64,000 nt of DNA, taken from Stenotrophomonas beteli (GTDB lineage Bacteria > Pseudomonadota > Gammaproteobacteria > Xanthomonadales > Xanthomonadaceae). The position numbers were made by a program, and so were the translations under genes. Below, in pieces: positions 9,203 through 17,963 of the stretch. The stretch is taken from contig NZ_LLXV01000077.1 of NCBI RefSeq assembly GCF_001431665.1, positions 60,896 through 124,895 on the forward strand, in the 5' to 3' direction. Each line of letters begins with the position of its first letter. Position 1 is the stretch's first letter. A model generated the notes under the pieces. It saw nothing but the letters and a program-made list of their open reading frames with translations, was not told the origin of the DNA and searched no databases.

Positions 9203-10639
9203 ATGATCCGTCGCCTGCACGACACCAACGACCTGGTGCGCGCGTTCCCGCGCGTGCATTTCGTCGGCATCGGCGGCACCGGCATGAGCGGTATCGCCGA
9301 AGTGATGCTGACGCTGGGCTATGAGGTGTCCGGCTCGGACAACGCCGACAACGGTGCCACGCGCCGCTTGGCCAGCCTGGGTGCGCGCATCATGCGCGGC
9401 CACTCTGCGGCCAACGTGCTGGGCACCGACTGCGTGGTGGTCTCCAGCGCCATCCGCGAAGACAACCCGGAGCTGATGGAAGCGCGCAGCCAGCGCATTC
9501 CGATCATGCCGCGCGCGGCCATGCTGGCCGAGCTGATGCGCTTCCGCCGCGGCATTGCCGTGGCCGGTACCCATGGCAAGACCACCACCACCAGCCTGAC
9601 AGCGGCGGTGCTGAGCGAGGGTGGCCTGGACCCGACCTTCGTGATCGGTGGCCAGCTGCTGGCCGCCGGCGCCAACGCCAAGCTGGGCGGTGGCCAGTGG
9701 CTGGTGGCCGAGGCCGACGAGAGCGATGGCAGCTTCCTGCGCCTGAACCCGCTGATGTCGATCATCACCAACATTGATGCCGATCATCTGGAGAACTACG
9801 GCAACGACTTTGCCCGCGTGCAGGCCGCGTTCGCCGAGTTTCTGCAGCGCCTGCCGTTCTATGGCCTGGCGGTGCTGTGCATCGACGATCCGGAAGTGGC
9901 TGCACTGGCGGCGAAGACCCCGCGCCACGTGATGAGCTACGGCATGAGCCCGCAGGCCGACGTGCGTGCGGAGAACGTGGTGCAGGAAGGTTCGCGCATG
10001 CGCTTCACCCTGCGCCTGCCGCAGGGCACCAGCCAGGAAGTGGTGCTGGCCCTGCCAGGCAAGCACAACGTGCTGAACGCACTGGCCGCCGCTGCGGTGG
10101 GCTGGCAGCTGGGCGTGGCGCCGGACGCGATCGCGCGTGCGCTGGAAGCCTTCGCCGGCGTCGGCCGCCGCTTCAACGATCTGGGTGAAGTGACCACCGC
10201 CAGCGGTGCCAAGGTCCGCATCATCGACGATTACGGCCACCACCCCAGCGAGTTGGAAGCCGTGTTCGCCGCCGCCCGCGGTGGTTGGGCCGACAAGCGC
10301 CTGGTGGTGGCGTTCCAGCCGCACCGTTACAGCCGTACCCGCGACCAGTTCGACAGGTTCGCCGCCGTGCTGTCCAGCGTCGATGCGCTGGTGCTGAGCG
10401 AGGTCTACCCGGCCGGTGAGGAACCGATCGCCGGTGCCGATTCGCATGCGCTGGCCCGCGCCATCCGCGCGCGCGGCCGCAGCGAGCCGGTGGTGGTGGG
10501 CAAGGCCACCGAGCTGGCCAGCGTGCTCCCGGACGTGCTGCAGGACGGCGACCTGCTGCTGATGATGGGCGCGGGCGATATCGGCGCCGTGGCCACCCAG
10601 ATCGCGGTGGAAGGCTTCAAGGTGGAGGGCGAGGCGTGA
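9203..10639 (+). CDS. murC: UDP-N-acetylmuramate-L-alanine ligase MurC
   Basis: MurC adds L-alanine to UDP-MurNAc, the first peptide-forming step. The Rossmann-like GIGGTGMSG motif lies at about residues 21-29 and the ATP-binding GTHGKTTTT at about 122-130. I chose the ATG at 9203 because a GAGG sits six bases before it and the protein then starts MIRRLHDTND, as in Xanthomonas homologues. An in-frame ATG at 9170 would add 11 residues and has a GAAGG only two bases away, which is too close. The result is 478 residues. It overlaps ddlB by GTGA. Confidence 0.95.
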   Translation: MIRRLHDTNDLVRAFPRVHFVGIGGTGMSGIAEVMLTLGYEVSGSDNADNGATRRLASLGARIMRGHSAANVLGTDCVVVSSAIREDNPELMEARSQRIPIMPRAAMLAELMRFRRGIAVAGTHGKTTTTSLTAAVLSEGGLDPTFVIGGQLLAAGANAKLGGGQWLVAEADESDGSFLRLNPLMSIITNIDADHLENYGNDFARVQAAFAEFLQRLPFYGLAVLCIDDPEVAALAAKTPRHVMSYGMSPQADVRAENVVQEGSRMRFTLRLPQGTSQEVVLALPGKHNVLNALAAAAVGWQLGVAPDAIARALEAFAGVGRRFNDLGEVTTASGAKVRIIDDYGHHPSELEAVFAAARGGWADKRLVVAFQPHRYSRTRDQFDRFAAVLSSVDALVLSEVYPAGEEPIAGADSHALARAIRARGRSEPVVVGKATELASVLPDVLQDGDLLLMMGAGDIGAVATQIAVEGFKVEGEA

Positions 10640-11598
10640 GCGCGCTGACCTTCCCGCCGCTGCGCGTGACCGACCCGGCCGGGTTCGGCCGCGTCGCCGT
10701 GCTGCTCGGTGGCAGCTCCAGCGAACGCGAGGTATCGCTGGATTCGGGCCGCAACGTACTGGAAGCGCTGCAGTCGCGCGGCGTCGATGCGTTCGCGGTG
10801 GATGGCATTCCGGCGCTGGCCAGGGCGCTGGCCGCTGGCGGCATCGACCGCGTGTTCAACATCCTGCACGGCCACAACGGTGGCGGTGAGGACGGCATCG
10901 TGCAGGGCCTGATGGCCGCTTTCGGCGTGCCGTACACCGGTTCGGACGTGCTGGGTTCGGCGCTGAGCATGGACAAGATCCGCACCAAGCAGGTGTGGCT
11001 GTCGCTGGGCCTGCCGACGCCGCAGTACAGGAAGGTTGATGCGTCGAATGTACATGCGCTGGCGGCCGAACTGGGCCTGCCGGTAGTGGTGAAGCCGGCC
11101 AATGAAGGCTCCAGCGTGGGCATCAGCCGGGTGACCGACGAAGCCGGCCTGGATGAGGCCGTGGCCCTGGCTGCGCGTTACGACGGCCAGCTGCTGATGG
11201 AGCAGATGGTGGTCGGCGACGAACTGACCGTGGCCATCCTGGGGGATGTCGCGCTGCCGTCGATCCGCATCGTGCCCAAGGGCCAGTGGTACGACTACAA
11301 CGCCAAGTACATCGCCGACGACACCCAGTACCTGTGCCCGGGCCTGGACGGTGACGACGAAGAAGAAATCCGCCGCATCGCGCTGGCCGCGTTCCGCGCC
11401 GCCGGTTGCCGTGGCTGGGGCCGCGTGGACGTGATGCGTGACCGCAGCAGCGGCCGCTTCTTCCTGCTGGAAGTGAACACCGCGCCGGGCATGACCAGCC
11501 ATTCACTGGTGCCCAAGGCCGCAGGCCAGGCCGGCATCAGCTTTGAAGAGCTGGTGTGGCGCGTGCTGGAACAGACTCTGGAGGCCGCGCACGCATGA
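10636..11598 (+). CDS. ddlB: D-alanine-D-alanine ligase DdlB
   Basis: Ddl makes D-Ala-D-Ala, the MurF substrate, using the ATP-grasp fold. The N-terminal GGSSSEREVS motif is present at about residues 24-33, and the ATP-grasp blocks (VKPANEGSSVGIS, EVNTAPGMT) follow in order. The start is GTG overlapping the murC TGA. Some twenty residues precede the usual family start, so an internal start is possible, but the overlap and spacing favour this one. Length is 320 residues. The end overlaps ftsQ by ATGA. Confidence 0.95.
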   Translation: MSALTFPPLRVTDPAGFGRVAVLLGGSSSEREVSLDSGRNVLEALQSRGVDAFAVDGIPALARALAAGGIDRVFNILHGHNGGGEDGIVQGLMAAFGVPYTGSDVLGSALSMDKIRTKQVWLSLGLPTPQYRKVDASNVHALAAELGLPVVVKPANEGSSVGISRVTDEAGLDEAVALAARYDGQLLMEQMVVGDELTVAILGDVALPSIRIVPKGQWYDYNAKYIADDTQYLCPGLDGDDEEEIRRIALAAFRAAGCRGWGRVDVMRDRSSGRFFLLEVNTAPGMTSHSLVPKAAGQAGISFEELVWRVLEQTLEAAHA

Positions 11599-12344
11599 AC
11601 GCGCTGCTGCGCATCTTCGTCTGGCTGTTGGCGCTGTCGGTGGTTGCACTGCCGGTGGTGGCCGTGGTCAATGGCTGGGTCGGCGCCGAGCGCTGGCCGC
11701 TGGCGAAGCTGCGCGTGCATGGCGAATTCAAGCGGGTGCCGGCCGAGCAGCTGCAGCAGGTGCTGTTGCCGTACGCGCGCGCCGGCTTCTTCGCGGTCAA
11801 GCTGCAGGATGCCCAGAATGCGCTGGAAACCCTGCCGTGGGTGGAGAGCGCGCGGGTGCGCAAGCAGTGGCCGGACGTGCTGGAAGTGACCCTGGTCGAG
11901 CACAAGCCGTTCGCGCGCTGGGGCAACGACCGGCTGGTCTCAGAGCAGGGCAAGCTGTTCCCCACGCCGAAGAAGTTGTCCGATCTGGCACTGCCCGAGC
12001 TGGACGGCCCGGACAGCCAGACCGAAGAAGTGATGAAGCTGTACAGCGACTCGCGTGCATTGTTCGCACCGGCCGGTGTCGATGTGCGCCGGGTAACGAT
12101 GGATGCACGCGGCAGCTGGTCACTGGTGCTGAGCAACGGCACTGAAGTGGTGGTCGGCCGTGACGACGCGCGCTCGCGCCTGCAGCGCTTCGTCAAGGTG
12201 CTGCCGCAGCTCAACCGCCAGGACGCGCCGATCGAGCGCGCCGACCTCCGTTACACCAATGGTTTCACGCTGAGCTGGGGTACCCCGGCCACGCCGGCGA
12301 AAACGCCGGCGACCCCGGCCAGCAGGACGCAGGAAAGGACATGA
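11595..12344 (+). CDS. ftsQ: Cell division protein FtsQ
   Basis: FtsQ is a bitopic membrane protein linking the early cytoplasmic division ring to FtsB/FtsL. An N-terminal membrane helix spans about residues 5-27. The periplasmic POTRA domain follows at about 35-105 (KLRVHGEFKRV to VEHKPFARWG), then the FtsQ/DivIB domain. The C-terminal tail contains Thr-Pro-Ala repeats. The ATG at 11595 overlaps the ddlB stop, giving 249 residues. The next gene, ftsA, starts inside its stop codon. Confidence 0.95.
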   Translation: MNALLRIFVWLLALSVVALPVVAVVNGWVGAERWPLAKLRVHGEFKRVPAEQLQQVLLPYARAGFFAVKLQDAQNALETLPWVESARVRKQWPDVLEVTLVEHKPFARWGNDRLVSEQGKLFPTPKKLSDLALPELDGPDSQTEEVMKLYSDSRALFAPAGVDVRRVTMDARGSWSLVLSNGTEVVVGRDDARSRLQRFVKVLPQLNRQDAPIERADLRYTNGFTLSWGTPATPAKTPATPASRTQERT

Positions 12345-13576
12345 ATCGCAAGGGTGACAAATCGCTGATCGTTGGCCTGGACATCGGCACCTCCAAGGTG
12401 GTGGCGCTGGTGGGCGAGTATTCGCCGGGCAACCCGATCGAAGTGATCGGCATCGGCTCGCACGAATCGCGCGGCCTGAAGCGCGGTGTGGTGGTGGATA
12501 TCGAATCGACCGTGCAGTCGATCCAGCGTGCGGTGGAAGAAGCCGAGCTGATGGCCGGCTGCGAGATCCGCTCGGTGTACGCCTCGATCTCCGGCAACCA
12601 CGTGCAGTGCAAGAACTCGCCCGGTATCGTGCCGATCCGCGACGGCGAAGTGACCTGGGGCGACCTGGATCGCGTGCTGGACGCGGCCAAGGCAGTGGCG
12701 ATTCCGGCCGACCAGAAGATCCTGCACGCCATCCCGCGCGAGTACGTGCTGGACGATTCGCAGGAAGGCATCCGCAACCCGGTCGGCATGACCGGCGTGC
12801 GCCTGGAAGTGCATGCCCACCTGGTGGTGTGCGCACAGTCGGCCGCGGCCAACATCAGCAAGTGCGTGCAGCGCTGCGGCCTGCAGGTGGACGATCTGGT
12901 GCTGTCCTCGCTGGCCTCCAGCGTGGCGGTGCTGACCGCCGACGAGCGCGAACTGGGCGTGGTGCTGGTCGACATGGGCGCCGGCACCACCGACATCGCC
13001 GTGTTCGTGCAGGGCGCGATCTGCCACACCGCCTCGCTGCCGATTGCCGGCGACCACGTGACCAACGACATCGCGCACATGCTGCGCACGCCCACGCCGG
13101 AAGCCGAACAGATCAAGGTGCGCTACGCCTGCGCGCTGGCCCAGCTGGCCACTGCCGAGGAGAGCATCCAGGTGCCGTCGGTGGGTGATCGTCCGCCGCG
13201 CCGCATGCCACGCCACTCGCTGGCGCAGGCGGTGCAGGGCCGTTACGAGGAGATCTTCGAAATGGTGCAGGCCGAACTGCGCCGCTCCGGCTTCGAAGAA
13301 CTGGTGCGCGCCGGCATGGTGCTGACCGGTGGCGCTTCGAAGATGGAAGGCGTGGTCGAACTGGCCGAGGAAATGCTGCAGATGCCGGTGCGCGTGGGCA
13401 TCCCGCAGCATGTGACCGGCCTGGGCGAAGTGGTCGGCAACCCGGTGCACGCCACCGGCGTGGGCCTGCTGCTGATGGGCAGCCAGATCGAACACCCGCG
13501 TCGCCCGTCACTGCCCACCGGGCGCGCCGGCAGCATGTTCAAGAAATTGAAGACCTGGTTCCGCGGCGAGTTCTGA
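12341..13576 (+). CDS. ftsA: Cell division protein FtsA
   Basis: FtsA is an actin-like ATPase that tethers FtsZ filaments to the inner membrane. The phosphate-binding loops GLDIGTSKVVALVGE (about residues 10-24) and DMGAGTTDIAVF (about 208-219) are clear. The protein ends in the basic amphipathic helix FKKLKTWFRGEF, which is the membrane-targeting sequence. Length is 411 residues, as in Xanthomonas. It overlaps ftsQ by ATGA and is followed by a 162-base gap before ftsZ. Confidence 0.97.
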   Translation: MNRKGDKSLIVGLDIGTSKVVALVGEYSPGNPIEVIGIGSHESRGLKRGVVVDIESTVQSIQRAVEEAELMAGCEIRSVYASISGNHVQCKNSPGIVPIRDGEVTWGDLDRVLDAAKAVAIPADQKILHAIPREYVLDDSQEGIRNPVGMTGVRLEVHAHLVVCAQSAAANISKCVQRCGLQVDDLVLSSLASSVAVLTADERELGVVLVDMGAGTTDIAVFVQGAICHTASLPIAGDHVTNDIAHMLRTPTPEAEQIKVRYACALAQLATAEESIQVPSVGDRPPRRMPRHSLAQAVQGRYEEIFEMVQAELRRSGFEELVRAGMVLTGGASKMEGVVELAEEMLQMPVRVGIPQHVTGLGEVVGNPVHATGVGLLLMGSQIEHPRRPSLPTGRAGSMFKKLKTWFRGEF

Positions 13577-13610
13577 CGCGGCCCTGGCAACACCCGGGTG
13601 ACCCCCGGCA

Positions 13611-13645
13611 GCAACACCGGCAACACGATGCAACACCGGCAACAC
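13611..13645 (+). repeat. Direct repeat pair in the ftsA-ftsZ gap
   Basis: Two identical 16-base units, GCAACACCGGCAACAC, occupy 13611-13626 and 13630-13645, separated by GAT, giving a 19-base period. The surrounding 162-base gap is CA-rich and has no obvious terminator. The repeat could be a protein-binding array or simple slippage product. The ftsZ ribosome-binding site (CGAGGA) lies further down, just before the ATG. Confidence 0.7.
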
Positions 13646-13738
13646 ACAACCCACACAGCCGCAACGTCGGCATGCAGCACGAGGGCAGGACGCCCGAATG
13701 CCCATGCCAGCCAAAGCGGATACAACGAGGACACGGAC

Positions 13739-14974
13739 ATGGCGCATTTTGAACTGATCGAAAAGATGGCACCCAATGCGGTGATCAAGGTGGTTGGCGT
13801 GGGCGGCGGCGGCGGCAATGCCGTGGCGCACATGGTCAACTCGGCGGTGGACGGCGTGGAATTCATCACCGCCAACACCGACTCGCAGGCCATCAAGAAT
13901 TGCGGTGCCAAGCTGCAGCTGCAGCTGGGTACCAACGTGACCAAGGGCCTGGGCGCAGGCGCGAACCCGGAAGTCGGCCGCCAGGCCGCGCTGGAAGACC
14001 GTGAGCGCATCATGGACGCGCTGCAGGGCGCGGACATGGTGTTCATCACCGCTGGCATGGGCGGTGGCACCGGCACCGGCGCTGCGCCGGTGGTGGCCCA
14101 GCTGGCCAAGGAAATGGGCATCCTGACCGTGGCCGTGGTCACCAAGCCGTTCCCGTTCGAAGGCCGTCGCCGCATGCAGGTGGCACTGAAGGGCATCGAG
14201 GAGCTGAGCCAGCACTGCGACTCGCTGATCACCATCCCGAACGAGAAGCTGATCACCGTGCTGGGCCGCAACGCGACCATGATCCAGGCTTTCCGTGCCG
14301 CCAACGACGTGCTGCAGGGCGCCGTGCAGGGCATTGCCGATCTGATCGTGCGTCCGGGCCTGATCAACGTCGACTTCGCCGACGTGCGCACCGTGATGTC
14401 CGAAATGGGCCTGGCGATGATGGGTACCGGCACCGCCCGTGGTGATGACCGCGCCCAGGCGGCCGCCGAAGCGGCGATCCAGAACCCGCTGCTGGACGAT
14501 GTGAACCTGGCCGGTGCCAACGGCATCCTGGTCAACATCACCGCCGGCGCCGACTTCACCATGGCCGAGTTCGACGAGATCGGCCGCACCATCGATGGCT
14601 TCGCTTCCGAAGACGCCACCGTGGTGGTCGGTACCGTGCTGGACCCGGACATGCAGGACGAGGTGCGCGTGACCGTGGTCGCCACCGGCCTGAACCGTGT
14701 CTCGGCCAGCAAGGCCCAGCGTCCGGGCGAGCGTGCGCCGATCAAGCTGGTCCGCAACGCCACCACCGGCCAGCCGGAGTTCGGCGACTTCGACAATGGC
14801 GGCGACGCCGTGTCCAAGGCCGTCGGCGGCATGGGCCTGGGCCTGCGTCGTGCCAGCAGCGACACCGCGGCGGCCTCCACCCCGTCGGCGCCGGCCGCTT
14901 CGGCCCCGGCCGCGGCGGAACTGCCGAACGATTACCTGGACATCCCGGCCTTCCTGCGCCGCCAGGCGGACTGA
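13739..14974 (+). CDS. ftsZ: Cell division GTPase FtsZ
   Basis: FtsZ is the tubulin-like GTPase that forms the division ring. The start at 13739 has a GAGG eight bases upstream and gives the family N-terminus MAHFELIEKMAP. The GTP-binding loop GGGTGTGAAPVVA lies at about residues 107-119. A linker (about 320-395) precedes the conserved C-terminal peptide NDYLDIPAFLRRQAD, which binds FtsA and ZipA. Length is 411 residues. It is separated from lpxC by 204 bases containing a hairpin and a promoter-like element. Confidence 0.98.
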   Translation: MAHFELIEKMAPNAVIKVVGVGGGGGNAVAHMVNSAVDGVEFITANTDSQAIKNCGAKLQLQLGTNVTKGLGAGANPEVGRQAALEDRERIMDALQGADMVFITAGMGGGTGTGAAPVVAQLAKEMGILTVAVVTKPFPFEGRRRMQVALKGIEELSQHCDSLITIPNEKLITVLGRNATMIQAFRAANDVLQGAVQGIADLIVRPGLINVDFADVRTVMSEMGLAMMGTGTARGDDRAQAAAEAAIQNPLLDDVNLAGANGILVNITAGADFTMAEFDEIGRTIDGFASEDATVVVGTVLDPDMQDEVRVTVVATGLNRVSASKAQRPGERAPIKLVRNATTGQPEFGDFDNGGDAVSKAVGGMGLGLRRASSDTAAASTPSAPAASAPAAAELPNDYLDIPAFLRRQAD

Positions 14975-14982
14975 GCGGGGTA

Positions 14983-15006
14983 GCCCGGGGCTTGTCCTCC
15001 CCGGGT
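14983..15006 (+). terminator. Hairpin after ftsZ
   Basis: A 7-base-pair GC stem (CCCGGGG at 14984-14990 with CCCCGGG at 14999-15005), extendable by one G-T pair, closes an eight-base loop just after the ftsZ stop. There is no T-run behind it, so it may attenuate or protect the mRNA end rather than terminate fully. Confidence 0.4.
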
Positions 15007-15143
15007 TGCGCCACCATGTCCTGAAAACGCGGGCGCCGGGCCAGGATGGGCCCGGCCGCCCTGCTTCACGCGCGTCCCATTGGCGCGCCGGTGTGTCCTG
15101 CCGGCAGCTTTACTGGCGTTTCAGCCAGGGTAGGGGAGCGTGC

Positions 15144-15153
15144 GTGTTAATCT
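15144..15153 (+). promoter_or_regulatory. Possible extended -10 promoter of lpxC
   Basis: TGT followed by TAATCT fits an extended -10 element about 25 bases before the lpxC ATG. No good -35 is visible. The predicted leader would be about 15-20 bases and has no strong Shine-Dalgarno. lpxC may also be read through from ftsZ. Confidence 0.4.
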
Positions 15154-15178
15154 AATGTGTCACTTCCGGCCATCCCCC

Positions 15179-16090
15179 ATGATCCAGCAACGCACCCTCA
15201 AGAACACGATCCGCGCCACCGGCGTTGGCCTGCACAGCGGTGACAAGGTCTACATGACCCTGCGCCCGGCACCGGTCAACCATGGCATCGTGTTCCGCCG
15301 CGTCGATCTGGACCCGGTGGTGGAAGTGCCGGCCAAGGCCGAGCTGGTCACCGAAGTGACCCTGTGCACCGGCCTGACCTGCAACGACGCCAAGATCCAG
15401 ACCGTCGAACACCTGATGTCGGCACTGGCCGGCCTGGGTGTGGACAACATCATCGTCGAACTGTCCTCGGCCGAGCTGCCGATCATGGACGGTTCGTCCG
15501 GTCCGTTCGTGTTCCTGCTGCAGTCGGCCGGCATCGTGGAACAGGATGCGCCAAAGCGCTTCATCCGCGTGCTGAAGACCGTCGAAGTGACCGAGGGCGA
15601 CAAGCTGGCCCGCTTCACCCCGTACGAGGGCTACAAGCTGGGCTTCACCATCCAGTTCGACCACCCGATGATCCCGGCCAAGCAGTCGCGCCAGGAAATC
15701 GAGTTCTCGACGCTGGCCTACACCAAGGAAATCTCCCGCGCGCGCACCTTTGGTTTCATGCGCGACCTGGAGTACATGCGCGAGCGCAACCTGGGCCTGG
15801 GCGGCTCGATGGACAATGCGATCGTGCTGGACGAGTTCCGCGTGCTCAATGAAGACGGCCTGCGCTACGCCGACGAATTCGTGCGCCACAAGATTCTCGA
15901 TGCGATCGGTGACCTCTATCTGGCCGGTGGCCAGGTGCTGGGTGCCTATGAAGGCTTCAAGTCCGGCCATGCACTCAACAACAAGCTGGTGCGGGCACTG
16001 ATGGCCGACGCCACGGCCTGGGAATGGGTCACCTTCGACTCGCCGGCCACGCCGGATCCGGTGGAATACGCCACGCCGGCCTACGCCTGA
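15179..16090 (+). CDS. lpxC: UDP-3-O-acyl-N-acetylglucosamine deacetylase LpxC
   Basis: LpxC performs the committed step of lipid A synthesis, removing the acetyl group from UDP-3-O-acyl-GlcNAc with a catalytic Zn2+. The zinc-site pieces are present: VEHLMSALAGLGVDN (His near residue 79) and HKILDAIGD (about 238-246), with the catalytic SGHALNN block (about 263-269). Length is 303 residues, typical. The ATG at 15179 is chosen because it gives the family start MIQQRTLKNTI. It follows ftsZ, the conserved gammaproteobacterial order, and has its own terminator. Confidence 0.97.
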   Translation: MIQQRTLKNTIRATGVGLHSGDKVYMTLRPAPVNHGIVFRRVDLDPVVEVPAKAELVTEVTLCTGLTCNDAKIQTVEHLMSALAGLGVDNIIVELSSAELPIMDGSSGPFVFLLQSAGIVEQDAPKRFIRVLKTVEVTEGDKLARFTPYEGYKLGFTIQFDHPMIPAKQSRQEIEFSTLAYTKEISRARTFGFMRDLEYMRERNLGLGGSMDNAIVLDEFRVLNEDGLRYADEFVRHKILDAIGDLYLAGGQVLGAYEGFKSGHALNNKLVRALMADATAWEWVTFDSPATPDPVEYATPAYA

Positions 16091-16119
16091 GTTCCGTAAT
16101 CGATTGAATTAAAAAGAAA

Positions 16120-16143
16120 AACGCCGCCTTGAAGGGCGGCGTT
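16120..16143 (+). terminator. Rho-independent terminator after lpxC
   Basis: A perfect 9-base stem, AACGCCGCC at 16120-16128 with GGCGGCGTT at 16135-16143, closes a TTGAAG loop. An A-rich run precedes it and GTCGTTT follows. It marks the end of the dcw/lpxC transcription unit. Confidence 0.88.
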
Positions 16144-16371
16144 GTCGTTTCTGCGGGCGTTGGCGCATTCAGTCCACTTGGCGATCGTCAAGCCGGGTTC
16201 GAGGTCACGGTTTTGTGAACCTGTTGGATCGGAAGCCTGAATTTAACATAGTTTTAACAACAATCTAACGACAGGCCCCCGGATGGCAGCTAGGATGCGA
16301 CCCGGCCCCCGAAATGTTTCACGCCGTGGTGACACGTGCGACGGGGAGCGGAGCCGGATGCTCCGTTGCCC
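16144..16371. other. Gap between the lpxC terminator and the DUF721 gene
   Basis: No gene is supported here. The middle (about 16240-16270) is unusually AT-rich for this genome, with repeated TTTAACA/TTTTAACAAC elements and a TAGGAT hexamer at about 16291 that could form a plus-strand promoter. The side nearest the DUF721 stop has a small GC hairpin (CGGAG with CTCCG) that could end minus-strand transcription. Confidence 0.4.
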
Positions 16372-16821
16372 TCAGGATCGCTTCTTCGGCTTCGAAGGAA
16401 TGTCCTGCAGGCAAGCCAAGGCGTCGCGTAGCCCTTTGTGCGTGGCGGCTGAAACTGCGTGGGGGCCATTCCGGTTGTCGATCGCTGGGGAGCGTGAGGG
16501 AGTGGTGGACGCAGTCTTGATGGTCACCCTGGTGGCCTTCAGCCCGATGGAACGGGCCGCGTCGAGCAACTGGGCCTCGGCAAGCCGCAACTTGGCATGC
16601 CAGACCGGGGACTCGACGAGAAAAACGAGGTGTTCCCCGTCCACATTGGCCAGCCGGCAACGGCTGCGCAAGGGGGGCGGCAACTGGGGGCGCAACTGAC
16701 GGTCCAGCGCGTCGAGCCACAAGGCACGCCGCAGCGGGTTCCCGCTTTTGTCCGCCATCACCGCATCCAGCGCCGGTTTCGGCACTGACGCGGGGCGAAC
16801 GCTGGATTTCGGCTCAGACAT
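16372..16821 (-). CDS. dciA: DUF721 protein, DciA-like helicase-loading factor
   Basis: The 149-residue cytoplasmic protein has a DUF721 (DciA) domain at about residues 28-105. It has the LPPPLRSRC block and the typical pattern of alternating strands ending in SPVWHAKLRLAEAQLL. In bacteria lacking DnaC or DnaI, DciA is known to work with the replicative helicase DnaB. The flanks are basic and probably disordered, as in other DciA proteins. It is divergent from the M23 peptidase gene with only 12 bases between the two start codons, and lies in the conserved lpxC-secA neighbourhood. Function is by family only. Confidence 0.78.
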   Translation of the reverse strand: MSEPKSSVRPASVPKPALDAVMADKSGNPLRRALWLDALDRQLRPQLPPPLRSRCRLANVDGEHLVFLVESPVWHAKLRLAEAQLLDAARSIGLKATRVTIKTASTTPSRSPAIDNRNGPHAVSAATHKGLRDALACLQDIPSKPKKRS

Positions 16822-16833
16822 GAAAACTCACTG

Positions 16834-17790
16834 ATGGCATTCAAAAAGATCGTAATCAAAACGCGTGAAGGACAGGCCAAGGCGTCGCCGATCACGCGTT
16901 TGCGGTTCTATTTCGAGGACCGCCCCCGCGCCCTGCTGGGCAGCGTGCTCGGGGTAGGCTGCATTATCGGCCTTGCCGGCGGCATTGGCGCCAGCGCGCT
17001 GAATGATTCGCGGCTGCAGGCCAAGGTCGAGCGCCAGGATGCGGAGCTGGCCAAGGTCAAGCGCGATGCGCAGACCCAGGTCAACGCGCTGGCGGCCCGC
17101 CTCGGCGAGCTGCAGGCCCAGGCCACCCGCCTTAATGCGCTGGGCGAACGGCTGACCCAGATGGGCAAGCTGGAAGACGGCGAATTCGACTTCAACGAGA
17201 CCCCCGGCCTCGGTGACGGCGATGCCGGCGGCCCGGCCGCGGACATCCCGGTGAAGGACGTCAACGCCGACTTACAGGTGCTGGAGCAGCGCTTCGCTGC
17301 TTCAGGCCGCCAGTTGTCGGTGATGGAATCGCTGATGTTCGACCACCAGCTGCAGCAGAACGCCGTGCCCTCGCGCATGCCGATCCGCAACAGCTATGTG
17401 ACCTCCGGTTTCGGCACCCGTGCCGACCCGTTCGGCCGCGGTGCCGCCACCCACAAGGGCATGGACTTCCACGCCCGGGTCGGTGACCCGGTGATGGCGG
17501 TGGCCGAGGGCGTGGTCAGCTTCGCCGGCGTGAAGGGCGGCTACGGCAACGTGGTCGATGTCGATCACGGCAATGGCTATGTCACCCGCTACGCGCACAA
17601 TTCGCGCCTGGTGGTGAAGGTCGGCGATCTGGTCCGTGCCGGCCAGGAAGTGGCCAAGGCCGGTTCCACCGGCCGTTCGACCGGCGCCCACGTGCACTTC
17701 GAGGTGTGGGAAAACGGCAACGTGGTCAACCCGCGCAAGTTCCTCGGCGACGGCGGCAACACGCCGGTCGGGCGGATCAGCCGCGGCTGA
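16834..17790 (+). CDS. Membrane-anchored M23 (LytM-type) peptidase
   Basis: The 318-residue protein has a membrane helix at about residues 33-55, a coiled-coil stretch (about 60-115), a linker, and a C-terminal M23 domain (about 200-305). The zinc motifs are intact: HKGMDF (HxxxD) and HVHFE (HxH), so it is likely an active peptidoglycan endopeptidase rather than a degenerate EnvC/NlpD activator. The topology places the enzyme in the periplasm. No good ribosome-binding site precedes the ATG. Its promoter must lie in or beyond the divergent DUF721 gene. The neighbours (division cluster, lpxC, secA) fit an envelope role. Confidence 0.88.
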   Translation: MAFKKIVIKTREGQAKASPITRLRFYFEDRPRALLGSVLGVGCIIGLAGGIGASALNDSRLQAKVERQDAELAKVKRDAQTQVNALAARLGELQAQATRLNALGERLTQMGKLEDGEFDFNETPGLGDGDAGGPAADIPVKDVNADLQVLEQRFAASGRQLSVMESLMFDHQLQQNAVPSRMPIRNSYVTSGFGTRADPFGRGAATHKGMDFHARVGDPVMAVAEGVVSFAGVKGGYGNVVDVDHGNGYVTRYAHNSRLVVKVGDLVRAGQEVAKAGSTGRSTGAHVHFEVWENGNVVNPRKFLGDGGNTPVGRISRG

Positions 17791-17802
17791 TCCCACATTG
17801 GG

Positions 17803-17825
17803 GTGCCGGCTGCCGTCGGCACTAC
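17803..17825 (-). repeat. SMAG-type palindrome (degenerate)
   Basis: GTGCCG pairs with CGGCAC around a short centre, ending in CTAC, the complement of the GTAG head. The arms are imperfect compared with other copies in the window. Confidence 0.6.
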
Positions 17826-17938
17826 CGCCCCCGGAGTACGGGGGCAGCGCCGTAGGCGCGGGGGTGTGGAGGCGAGGTAAGCGGGGCCCGCGGTTCGCGC
17901 AGCGAAGCGTGGGAGCGCCAGCGCGTATGCGCTGACGC

Positions 17939-17963
17939 GTACCCGGCCAGCGGCCGGCACTAC
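17939..17963 (-). repeat. SMAG palindrome
   Basis: The CCGGCCAGCGGCCGG core with a CTAC end is the reverse orientation of the GTAG-headed element. It belongs to the same sequence subtype as the copies at 34.9 and 63.6 kb. Confidence 0.75.

Noticed and set aside
13598..13738. Upstream extension of FtsZ by 47 residues
   Set aside because: It would read through the CA-rich direct repeat; the start at 13739 has a GAGG and the family N-terminus.
16283..16699. Plus-strand gene opposite DUF721
   Set aside because: Antisense to a recognised domain, with no ribosome-binding site and no homology seen.
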